Positions 1-7,257 of a stretch of 64,000 nt of DNA are shown piece after piece. The DNA is taken from positions 1,054,001-1,118,000 of the forward strand of contig NZ_OX638201.1 of the NCBI RefSeq assembly GCF_951805225.1, given 5' to 3'. Position 1 is the stretch's first letter. Every line of letters starts with the position of its first letter. The position numbers and the translations under genes were made by a program. The DNA comes from an uncultured Flavobacterium sp. GTDB taxonomy: Bacteria; Bacteroidota; Bacteroidia; Flavobacteriales; Flavobacteriaceae. The notes beneath the pieces were generated by a model that saw only the letters and a program-made list of their open reading frames with translations, was not told where the DNA came from and did not search any database.

Positions 1-192
1 TTAAAAGGTATGCCTTTAGAAAAAGCTTCTCAATATATCGCTGATTCCAGATTTTGGTTTGAATCATTTCAAAATTGGCAAAGTGAGTTTCTTTCGGTAT
101 TTGCCATTATAGTTCTTTCTATTTTTCTGCGCCAAATAGGTTCATCTCAATCGAAACCTGTAGATGCTCCTCATACAAAAACAGGTGAATAA
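1..192 (+). CDS. DUF6766-like membrane protein, 3' end only
   Basis: The reading frame is open from the first base of the window, so this is the C-terminal 63 codons of a gene that begins upstream; the ATG at 10 is probably internal. The visible part has a Trp/Phe-rich stretch (FWFESFQNWQSEFLS) followed by one hydrophobic helix and a short tail with the pattern FLRQIGSSQSKP. This matches my memory of the C-terminus of DUF6766 proteins, small multi-helix membrane proteins of unknown function. No function can be given. Confidence 0.6.
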   Translation, partial: LKGMPLEKASQYIADSRFWFESFQNWQSEFLSVFAIIVLSIFLRQIGSSQSKPVDAPHTKTGE

Positions 193-384
193 TTTTTCTT
201 TTTTATCTGATATTTTAGCACTGTCACTGCTTTTTTTGGTGTTTGAAGTGCTCATAATGTTTTGTTTATTAAGTTTTTGTGCGCGACAAGAGTGCAAGTG
301 AAGCCACGGCCAATGATTGCTGAAAACCTTAAATCAGCAGAACAACTTATATAGATAATTAGAGAGATAAAGAGAAATATATCA

Positions 385-401
385 TTAACTCTTTATTAAC
401 C
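385..401 (+). promoter_or_regulatory. TTAACY direct-repeat pair, 11-bp period
   Basis: TTAACT starts at 385 and TTAACC at 396, exactly 11 bp apart. The same hexamer and spacing occur at 7068-7084 and 7184-7211 next to the two-component genes. Direct repeats one helical turn apart are typical of OmpR-family response regulator sites. Binding by the regulator at 4952-5650 is an inference. The spacing to the nearest -7 box differs from the 7184 site. Confidence 0.35.
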
Positions 402-403
402 AT

Positions 404-423
404 TAATACGGGAAACCGTATTA
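404..423 (+). promoter_or_regulatory. GNRA-capped hairpin upstream of the type IX cargo gene
   Basis: TAATACGG (404-411) and CCGTATTA (416-423) are exact reverse complements around a GAAA loop. A run of A follows rather than T, so it is not a + strand terminator. It lies just before the -7 box at 443-450, so it is either a DNA-level palindromic operator or part of a longer RNA from an upstream promoter. Confidence 0.4.
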
Positions 424-442
424 AAAAAGTAAAGTTTTTTGG

Positions 443-450
443 TATGTTTG
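443..450 (+). promoter_or_regulatory. Bacteroidota -7 promoter box
   Basis: TATGTTTG fits TAnnTTTG. No clear TTG lies 17-19 bp upstream, so support is the -7 box and position only. Confidence 0.35.
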
Positions 451-525
451 TACCGATTTGATATTTTCATTTCGCTGAGATTCTTATCCTTATCAAATTA
501 TTATAAATAAAAATACCACTAGTCT

Positions 526-3500
526 ATGAAGAAAATTCTACTCTTTTTTTGTGTTTTACAATCTTTAATAACTTTTGCCCAAAACCCTGCTGATATCGAG
601 CACACCTTTGGACCAGGACCCGGATTTGGAGGTATTGTAAATTGTATGGTAACGCAACCAGATGGAAAAGTAATTATAAAAGGATCTTCTGTTTATAGAG
701 GTGCGATCACAAAATTATTGATTCGTATTAATCCTGACGGAAGCGTCGATCCTACTTTTGATTATTACGGGGAGAATACTTTTGACATAAAAACAATTGT
801 TTTACAGCCTGATGGAAAAGTACTTGCAGGAGGTCTGGATGTATATCAAAAAAATCTCGTAATACGCTTAAATGCAGATGGTAGTAAAGATACTTCTTTT
901 CAGTTTGGAGCCGTGCAGGAGATTGGTGTTTTTGTTAATCTTATAACATTACAACCCGATGGGAAAATACTTTTGGTCAATAAAAAGCAAGCTGTAGAAC
1001 CTAAGAGACGTTTAGTTCGTTTGAATGCTGACGGAAGTCTTGATACAACTTTTGATATAAAAACCGGATTTGATACTAGTCCTAATGCAGTTGCTGTTCA
1101 ATCTGACGGAAAAATAATTGTAGGTGGTAGTTTTAGCACTTATCAAGGAGTAGCCCAGAGTTATTTGATTCGTTTAAATGCAGATAGTACAAAAGATACT
1201 TCATTTAATATGGGATCTGGCTTCGCCGGTAGTTCGGTTGCGTCTATTGTAATGCAAAATGATGGAAAAATAATTGTAGGCGGTGGTTTTACACGCTATC
1301 AGGGAATAAATCAGAAATTTTTAGTCCGTATAAATCCAGACGGAAGCATCGATACTTCATTTATCAGTCCACCTAGTTTTATTTACATAACTAATGAAAG
1401 TGTGAATAATATATACTTGCAGCCTGATGGAAAATTACTTGCAAACCTTTATAGATCTAATGGTAATGACGCTGTTTATCGTTTTAATACTGACGGAACT
1501 ACAGATACCACTTTTTCAATCCCTTCTTTTAGCGAGAGTGCAAATATTCTTACCGGAGCGGCGAATGCGGATGTTAACGCTATAACACTTTTAAATGATG
1601 GACGAATCCTTATTGGAGGAAAATATACTTACTGCAGACAAATTATTGATAAAGGTATCGTTTGTCTAAATGCCGATGGAACCAGAAATGCTGCTTTTAA
1701 CAAAGATACAGGTCTTGACGCTGCGGTGTTTTGTTCGGCGGTACAAACTGATGGAAAAATGCTGATAGGAGGATTTTTTGACAATTATCAGGGAGTAACA
1801 CAAAAAAAGTTGATTCGTTTAAATGTTGATGGAAGCAAAGACACTTCATTTAATCCTGATTATACATTCAATAATGAAGTGAGTTCAATACTATTACAAG
1901 CGGATGGAAAAATATTAGTAAGAGGAAAATTTACGGATACAAGTAATGCAGGCAGAAATTCTCTGGTTCGGTTAAATCCTGATGGTTCGCTGGATACTTC
2001 CTTCATTAAAAGATTTGAATATGAGGTTGAAGAAATGGCTTTGCAGCCTAATGGCAAAATAATCGTAAGTGCTTTTGTGGATAGTTATCCGAGCTTACCT
2101 TATAGAAAATTATTTCGTTTGAATATCGATGGAAGTGAAGACAAATCTTTTAAACCCGGAAATGGTTATGATTTTACCAAAGCTTTAATTTCGTCTATTG
2201 TAGTACAACCAGATGGAAAAATACTTTTAGGAGGTTCATTTACTACTTTTAACGGAGTTGCTGAAAAGTATTTGATTCGTTTAAATCCTGACGGAAGTAA
2301 AGACACTTCCTTTAATATCGAAGCGCTGCATGATACTGCAATTAATGTTAGTGATATAGTCTTACAGCCTGACGGGAAAGTAATTGTAAACGTTGGATTT
2401 TCTACCGCTCAGGTAAATTATCAAAATTATTTGACTCGTTTAAATTCAGACGGAAGTAAAGATGCTTCATTTACTCCGGGAGCTGTAACTGAAAATGTGG
2501 GAACAGGATATGCTGGTACCATTAATTCTGTGATTTTGCAACCTGATGGAAAAATACTTTTAGCAGGAGAATATAATACTTATCAAGGCGTTACTCAAAA
2601 CCGTTTAACACGTTTAAATACGGATGGAACGATAGACAATACCTTTGACGCAAAAACAGGATTTGGAAGTCCGGTTTACACTTTATCTTTATTTCCTGAC
2701 GGAAAAATTAATGCAGGCGGAGTATTTTCAGGTTATCGAGGTATTGCGACTTCTTATTTTATTCGTCTGAAAGGTACTTATGTCAAACCTACCGTAAACG
2801 CAACAACGATCCAAACCAATTTAACCTGTCCTGGCAATCAATCCGGTTCAGCTTCGATAGTAACAGTTTACGACGGAAAAAGTCCTTATACTTATCTTTG
2901 GTCAACTGGCAGAACAACAGCGACCGCTACCGGATTACCAGAAGGAAATTATTGGTGTAAAATAACAGATGCCAATTCGGAAACAGTAACGAAGAATTTT
3001 GTCATAATTACAGATTCTGATATTGAAAAACCTACTATTATTGCTCCTGAACCTGTAACCGTAAATTTAAATACAGGTTGTACAGCAACACAAGTTTCAT
3101 TAGGAACTCCTGTAACAAGAGATAATTGTACTATAACTTCGGTGACAAATGATGCTCCAACAGAATTTCCGTTAGGAAACACAACAGTAATCTGGACAGT
3201 AAAAGACGCAAACAATAATACTTCAATCGCAACTCAAACAGTTACAGTAAAAGATGTTACTTTGCCTACGATTACAGCACCGGCGCCTGTAACGGTGGAA
3301 GTTGGAGAATATTGCAGCGCTAAAGATGTAGTATTAGGAACACCAACAACGGCTGATAATTGTTCTGTCGCTTCAGTGAAAAATAACGCTCCAAAAAGTT
3401 TCCCTTTAGGAAAGACAACCGTTACCTGGACTGTAACTGACGGAAGCAATAATAGCGCAAAAGCAACACAAATAGTAACCGTAAAAGATACAACTCCGCC

Positions 3501-4191
3501 AACTATAACAGCTCCTGCAGATGTCGTAGCAGAAATGGAGACAAATTGCAGCGCAATAAACGTTGCATTAGGATATCCGGTAATAACAGATAGTTGCGCA
3601 AATGTTTCAGTTACAAATAATGCTCCCGGAAGTTTTCCTGTCGGAAAAACAACAGTAACCTGGACAGCAAAAGACATAAGTAATAACATTGCCACAGCGA
3701 CCCAAATAGTAACCGTAAAAGGTATTGATGTAACAATTACATACAATGCAGGCAAACTATCTGTTGCCGAAACTGGTGCTACATATAAATGGATGACATG
3801 TAATAACGGAACATTTGCACCTATTGCAAATGAAACTAATCCTGTTTTTACACCAAAGCAATTAGGAAGTTATGCTGTTGAGGTTACAAAAAACGGATGT
3901 TTAGCAAGAAGTATTTGTTTTGATGTTACAGTTCTGGGAACAAAAGATTTCGAACTTCAGAATTCATTCAAATTGTATCCAAATCCGGTTAAAGATTTCA
4001 TTACAATTGAAACAAATTCATCAGATAATTCAAAATTGAATGTATTTGATATAAATGGTCAAATTATCTTATCGAAAGAATTAAAAGCAACATCGACAAA
4101 ACTAAATATATCTAATTTACCAACTGGAGTTTATATGTTTCAGATTTCAAATGAAGCGGGAATTGTAACCAAAAAAGTAATTAAAGATTAA
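526..4191 (+). CDS. Type IX-secreted delta-60 repeat / HYR domain protein
   Basis: This 1221-residue protein starts with a signal peptide (about 1-18, ending TFAQ). Residues about 38-750 are a long series of delta-60 repeats, each with an LQPDGKI(L/I)xGG strand and an (L/V)xRLNxDGSxDTSF strand, expected to build beta-propeller-like modules. A SprB-type repeat with a YLWSTG motif follows (about 751-830), then three HYR (Ig-like) domains (about 833-910, 912-988, 990-1065), each with a Cys pair and the FPxGxTTVxWT motif. The last 75 residues carry a type IX type A sorting domain (LYPNP motif near 1148, ending KKVIKD). By family knowledge it crosses the outer membrane by type IX secretion and is anchored or released, probably as an adhesin-like surface protein; its ligand is unknown. 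A terminator follows. Confidence 0.9.
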   Translation: MKKILLFFCVLQSLITFAQNPADIEHTFGPGPGFGGIVNCMVTQPDGKVIIKGSSVYRGAITKLLIRINPDGSVDPTFDYYGENTFDIKTIVLQPDGKVLAGGLDVYQKNLVIRLNADGSKDTSFQFGAVQEIGVFVNLITLQPDGKILLVNKKQAVEPKRRLVRLNADGSLDTTFDIKTGFDTSPNAVAVQSDGKIIVGGSFSTYQGVAQSYLIRLNADSTKDTSFNMGSGFAGSSVASIVMQNDGKIIVGGGFTRYQGINQKFLVRINPDGSIDTSFISPPSFIYITNESVNNIYLQPDGKLLANLYRSNGNDAVYRFNTDGTTDTTFSIPSFSESANILTGAANADVNAITLLNDGRILIGGKYTYCRQIIDKGIVCLNADGTRNAAFNKDTGLDAAVFCSAVQTDGKMLIGGFFDNYQGVTQKKLIRLNVDGSKDTSFNPDYTFNNEVSSILLQADGKILVRGKFTDTSNAGRNSLVRLNPDGSLDTSFIKRFEYEVEEMALQPNGKIIVSAFVDSYPSLPYRKLFRLNIDGSEDKSFKPGNGYDFTKALISSIVVQPDGKILLGGSFTTFNGVAEKYLIRLNPDGSKDTSFNIEALHDTAINVSDIVLQPDGKVIVNVGFSTAQVNYQNYLTRLNSDGSKDASFTPGAVTENVGTGYAGTINSVILQPDGKILLAGEYNTYQGVTQNRLTRLNTDGTIDNTFDAKTGFGSPVYTLSLFPDGKINAGGVFSGYRGIATSYFIRLKGTYVKPTVNATTIQTNLTCPGNQSGSASIVTVYDGKSPYTYLWSTGRTTATATGLPEGNYWCKITDANSETVTKNFVIITDSDIEKPTIIAPEPVTVNLNTGCTATQVSLGTPVTRDNCTITSVTNDAPTEFPLGNTTVIWTVKDANNNTSIATQTVTVKDVTLPTITAPAPVTVEVGEYCSAKDVVLGTPTTADNCSVASVKNNAPKSFPLGKTTVTWTVTDGSNNSAKATQIVTVKDTTPPTITAPADVVAEMETNCSAINVALGYPVITDSCANVSVTNNAPGSFPVGKTTVTWTAKDISNNIATATQIVTVKGIDVTITYNAGKLSVAETGATYKWMTCNNGTFAPIANETNPVFTPKQLGSYAVEVTKNGCLARSICFDVTVLGTKDFELQNSFKLYPNPVKDFITIETNSSDNSKLNVFDINGQIILSKELKATSTKLNISNLPTGVYMFQISNEAGIVTKKVIKD

Positions 4192-4230
4192 GTTTAATAC
4201 TAATATAAAAGTTTAATCTTCTTTGAATAG

Positions 4231-4265
4231 AAAAAGCCGAAAATCAATGATTTTCGGCTTTTTTA
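4231..4265 (+). terminator. Rho-independent terminator after the type IX cargo gene
   Basis: AAAAAGCCGAAAATCA is followed after a short loop by TGATTTTCGGCTTTTTT. A GC-containing stem with a T run, 40 bases after the stop codon at 4191. Confidence 0.9.
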
Positions 4266-4350
4266 TTATGATCTCTTGTTCTAAAAAGAATGCAAAAAGA
4301 AATACATTTTTACAAAATTACTTAAAAGTTTAATTAAGAAAGTAATTAGA

Positions 4351-4462
4351 AAAATCCGTTTTTATCAGCGTTTTCGCTTTAGCGAATCCGTAAAATCAGC
4401 GTCTAATTTTGACGCGGATAAAACAGATTTACTTCGTAAAAACACGGATAAAAACGGATTTT
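4351..4462. repeat. 112-bp palindromic intergenic element with nested hairpins
   Basis: The ends are perfect 16-bp inverted repeats (AAAATCCGTTTTTATC at 4351-4366 and its complement at 4447-4462). Inside are two smaller perfect hairpins: TTCGCT-TT-AGCGAA (4373-4386) and GCGTC-7-GACGC (4399-4415). It lies between convergent genes. Repeats built from 'ATCCGTTTTTATCAGCG' words are, from memory, common between Flavobacterium genes. I see no coding capacity. Confidence 0.7.
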
Positions 4463-4501
4463 ATTTGCAATAATTTTATTTTAAAATCTAAAAAGTAACG
4501 C

Positions 4502-4933
4502 TTAGTTCTTTGAAAGTGTTTCAGAAATTTTATCTCCCAACGCTTTTAATTTCTCAAAGGTTTCATTAGAAATTAATTCTTTATCAATGTTAACCCTTAA
4601 TTTTCCTTCTTTTAATACAAAAGAATAAGCGGTTTGACCATCATTATCTTTCTTCCAGATTTTGCTGCCATTTTTAGTAGATTCCATTGTGTTGTCTAAG
4701 TTATCAGACAATAATTTCTCTATTTTTTTACTTTTCGAAGCATCGAAATTTGCCAATAAAGAATAAGAATCATCTGAATTAGAAATCGAAACAGATGAAG
4801 AAGATCTTGTCGTTTTTGTTTGTGTCGAAGGCGCTTTTGCAACAGCAGTTGTATTTCCCGTAGTTGCCGTTGCTGTTTGTGCGTGAGCTAAAGTTCCCCA
4901 AATTAAAAGGGTTAAAAATAAGATGAATTTCAT
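4502..4933 (-). CDS. Small exported protein in two-component operon
   Basis: A 143-residue protein with a clear signal peptide (about 1-18, ending AHAQ), then a low-complexity Thr/Ala/Ser-rich stretch (about 19-55), then a more structured C-terminal half with Lys- and Asp-rich helices. No named domain is recognised. It starts only 18 bases after the response regulator stop at 4952, on the same strand, so it is very likely the third gene of that operon. Its periplasmic location and position suggest an accessory or output protein of the kinase, but this is inference only. Confidence 0.7.
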   Translation of the reverse strand: MKFILFLTLLIWGTLAHAQTATATTGNTTAVAKAPSTQTKTTRSSSSVSISNSDDSYSLLANFDASKSKKIEKLLSDNLDNTMESTKNGSKIWKKDNDGQTAYSFVLKEGKLRVNIDKELISNETFEKLKALGDKISETLSKN

Positions 4934-4951
4934 AATATAAGTTTTAAGTTT

Positions 4952-5650
4952 TTATTCGTTGTTAGTAGTAAATTTAAATCCCAAACCTCGAACGCTTGGA
5001 ATAGAAATGTCCGGATCTTCACTAAAATATTTCCGAAGACGGCTGATAAAAACGTCCATGCTTCGTCCAGAAAAGAAATCGTCATTGCCCCAGATTTCTT
5101 TCAGAATCTCTTCGCGTTTGAGCAGTTTATTTTTATTGGCATACAAAAACCGAATTAATTTTGCCTCTTTTTCGGTAATTTGATGTGTTATTTTTTCATG
5201 CGAAAGTGTATAATTATCACCATCAAAAACATATTTTCCAATAGAAAATACCATAAGTTCCGGCGTGTTTTTTACGGCAGTTTTTTGACTTCGCCTTAGA
5301 ATGTTTTGAATACGCAATATCAATTCTTCGACTTCAAAAGGTTTTACAACATAATCATCGGCGCCAAGACGCAAACCTTTTATTTTATCCTCTTTAAAAC
5401 CTTTTGCCGTTAAAAAGATAAAAGGAGTTTCGGCATGTTTGTCGATAATGTTTTCAGCCAGCGTAAAACCATCCATGTGAGGCATCATGACATCCAGAAT
5501 ACAGATATCCGGTTTCGTGTCCGGAAATATTTTCAAAGCTTCCTTACCGTCTTTTGCCCAGGTTACATTAAAACCCGAAAATTCAAGATATTGTCTTAAT
5601 ATAGAAGCATAATCAAAATCGTCTTCGACTAATAAAATATGATGTTTCAT
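4952..5650 (-). CDS. OmpR-family response regulator
   Basis: A 232-residue two-domain regulator. The receiver domain (about 1-118) has the acidic pocket E9/D10/D11, phosphoacceptor D53 in LDVMMPHMD and the lysine of VVKPFE. The C-terminal winged helix (about 135-230) has the Trans_Reg_C pattern (KEAKLIRFL, LLKREEILKEIWG, SMDVFISRLRKYF, VRGLGFKF). It overlaps the kinase gene by 4 bases (5647-5650), so the two are translationally coupled. It resembles the RprY type common in Bacteroidota, though I do not assign the symbol. The TTAACC arrays at 7068-7084, 7184-7211 and 385-401 are candidate binding sites. Confidence 0.95.
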   Translation of the reverse strand: MKHHILLVEDDFDYASILRQYLEFSGFNVTWAKDGKEALKIFPDTKPDICILDVMMPHMDGFTLAENIIDKHAETPFIFLTAKGFKEDKIKGLRLGADDYVVKPFEVEELILRIQNILRRSQKTAVKNTPELMVFSIGKYVFDGDNYTLSHEKITHQITEKEAKLIRFLYANKNKLLKREEILKEIWGNDDFFSGRSMDVFISRLRKYFSEDPDISIPSVRGLGFKFTTNNE

Positions 5651-6972
5651 ACCGGAATTGTAATGGTGAATAATGATCCTTTTTGTTCTTCGCTTTTAAC
5701 GCTAATAGTTCCTTTATACGTTTGCACCAATTGTTTTATGTAGAATAATCCAAGACCAAGACCTTTGTTATTGTGAATATTCCCTTTTTCGACTCTGTAA
5801 AATTTATCAAAAATCGAAACCTGTTCCTGAACCGGAATACCTTTTCCGTTGTCAGTTACAGAAAGAATGAAGTTTCCTGTGGTTAATTTTAAATCTACCA
5901 AAATTTTAAAAGCGCCATATTTTACCGCATTATCCAGAAGATTTATCAAAATCGTATTAAAGTGAAAACGATCCATTGAAATAGAAAAAGCTTCTTTTTG
6001 GCTTGTAAATTCAATAGATATATCTGGTCTGGAAAGCTCAAAATCTGCAATCATATCTTTAATTTCTTCACTCGTAACCTGAATAATATCTTTATTGGCA
6101 ATAGGCGCTACAGAAGCTTCAGTTACCTGACGAAATAATTTTTGCAGTCTTTCATTTTGCCTTGCAATCATCGCCAGCGTATTTTTATAATGTTCCGGAG
6201 TCATTTGTGCGTCTTTTCGCTGCAATGTTTTGATTGCGAGATCCATTGTAGCAAGCGGCGTTTGAAACTCATGCGTAATATTATTGACAAAATCCGTTTT
6301 GATATCTGCAATTCGTTTTTGAGTGATGAGGTTTTTGAGTGACATATAATATAAGAAAACCACAAACGCCATCAATAAAACAGAAAAGATTAATAAACCC
6401 GCCATTTTCGAAATAATAGTTTGCTGCAATTTTTCAAAATTATAATAACGATCACTTTTTACAACCATCGTAAGTTCGTCTTCCGTATTTTGAGTTTCCC
6501 AACGTCCCATCGAAGAGAGAATTTGGTTCTTTTTTAGAGTATCATTCGCCAGAACTAATATTTTTCCTTTAAATAAAGTCTCTGGTTTTCCATGATTTAT
6601 AATAGTAACTGAATTGATATAAACCGAATAACTAATGGGATAATCTTCAGGTTGCGCCTTCCTTTTCATGTAAGCATTCATAGCTCTAGAAAGCGAATCT
6701 CTGTTGCTGATAATGTATTTGGTATAATCTTGCTTTGTTGCATTTCCTTTCACATATTCCTTTACATATTTTTTTGATTGATTTATCCATGTATCGTTCA
6801 GATTTTCGCATTCATCAGTATCTTCCAGACGCGCAATTTGTTTTTTAATGGCCGTATTTATCTCCTTTTCATTTAATTTATAAGTATTGTAGATAAAATA
6901 GCCTTGAATTGTAGCCAAAGCAATTACTGTAAAAATACAGGCACCAATTAAAAGCATTATTTTTCTTTTCAT
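5647..6972 (-). CDS. Membrane sensor histidine kinase
   Basis: A 441-residue kinase with two membrane segments (about 5-28 and 190-212) enclosing a ~160-residue periplasmic sensor region. The cytoplasmic part has a HisKA H-box with H234 (NITHEFQTPL) and an HATPase_c domain with the N-box N348 (NLLDNAVKY), G1 box D374 (DNGKGIP), F-box (FDKFYR) and G2 box (GLGLGL). All catalytic boxes are intact. It autophosphorylates on H234 and should pass the phosphate to D53 of the overlapping response regulator. The sensor domain is not recognised, so the stimulus is unknown. A TAGCTTTG box on the minus strand (7023-7030) lies about 50 bases upstream. Confidence 0.93.
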   Translation of the reverse strand: MKRKIMLLIGACIFTVIALATIQGYFIYNTYKLNEKEINTAIKKQIARLEDTDECENLNDTWINQSKKYVKEYVKGNATKQDYTKYIISNRDSLSRAMNAYMKRKAQPEDYPISYSVYINSVTIINHGKPETLFKGKILVLANDTLKKNQILSSMGRWETQNTEDELTMVVKSDRYYNFEKLQQTIISKMAGLLIFSVLLMAFVVFLYYMSLKNLITQKRIADIKTDFVNNITHEFQTPLATMDLAIKTLQRKDAQMTPEHYKNTLAMIARQNERLQKLFRQVTEASVAPIANKDIIQVTSEEIKDMIADFELSRPDISIEFTSQKEAFSISMDRFHFNTILINLLDNAVKYGAFKILVDLKLTTGNFILSVTDNGKGIPVQEQVSIFDKFYRVEKGNIHNNKGLGLGLFYIKQLVQTYKGTISVKSEEQKGSLFTITIPV

Positions 6973-7022
6973 CTATTTTCAATGTTTTGATTAAGAAAGG
7001 AAATCAGTTTGTTTTACTAAAG

Positions 7023-7030
7023 CAAAGCTA
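7023..7030 (-). promoter_or_regulatory. -7 promoter box for kinase/regulator operon
   Basis: On the minus strand the sequence reads TAGCTTTG, a perfect match to TAnnTTTG, 50 bases before the kinase start codon at 6972. No clear -33 TTG was found. Confidence 0.45.
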
Positions 7031-7067
7031 TTGCATTTTTGGCTTTTTCAGATTAAAAATACTACCG

Positions 7068-7084
7068 TTAACCGTACTTTAACC
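7068..7084 (+). promoter_or_regulatory. TTAACC direct-repeat pair, 11-bp period
   Basis: TTAACC starts at 7068 and again at 7079, exactly 11 bp apart. The pair lies between the divergent kinase and receptor genes, upstream of the kinase -7 box, so it could be an autoregulatory or upstream site for the response regulator at 4952-5650. Confidence 0.45.
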
Positions 7085-7183
7085 AAATCTGTAAACCATA
7101 AATCAGGCAAACCCGCGTCACGATTAAAATGCCTTTACCAAAAGCTTTTTTGCGTTTACAAACTGCTTTTCAACTTCTGGTGT

Positions 7184-7218
7184 TTAACCCTTCGTTAACC
7201 CTATATTAACCATTTTTG
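7184..7218 (+). promoter_or_regulatory. TTAACC triple array and -7 box before the OMP gene
   Basis: TTAACC starts at 7184, 7195 and 7206, all 11 bp apart. A TTTG (7215-7218, in CATTTTTG) lies 20 bp from the second copy. This geometry, direct repeats one helical turn apart ending at the -33 region, is typical of activator sites of OmpR-family regulators. The two-component operon is divergent and next door, so its regulator is the natural candidate. The deduced transcript start near 7225 also excludes the upstream ATG at 7216 as the receptor start codon. Confidence 0.55.
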
Positions 7219-7257
7219 GAAAATGATTTAAAGAGATTTGCATCAAATAAATCATCA

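Larger units (their letters stand above)
193..525. other. Intergenic region with hairpin and promoter elements
   Basis: This 333-base stretch has no convincing gene. It holds a TTAACY direct-repeat pair (385-401), a perfect 8-bp hairpin with a GAAA tetraloop (404-423) and a TAnnTTTG -7 box (443-450) that would give the following secreted-protein gene a leader of about 70 bases. Bases 193-380 show nothing I recognise. Confidence 0.5.

Noticed and set aside
3234..3755. 173-codon minus-strand frame
   Set aside because: It lies entirely inside the HYR domains of the type IX cargo gene. Repeated domain sequence gives a long open antisense frame; its product is a low-complexity V/T/F string with no features.
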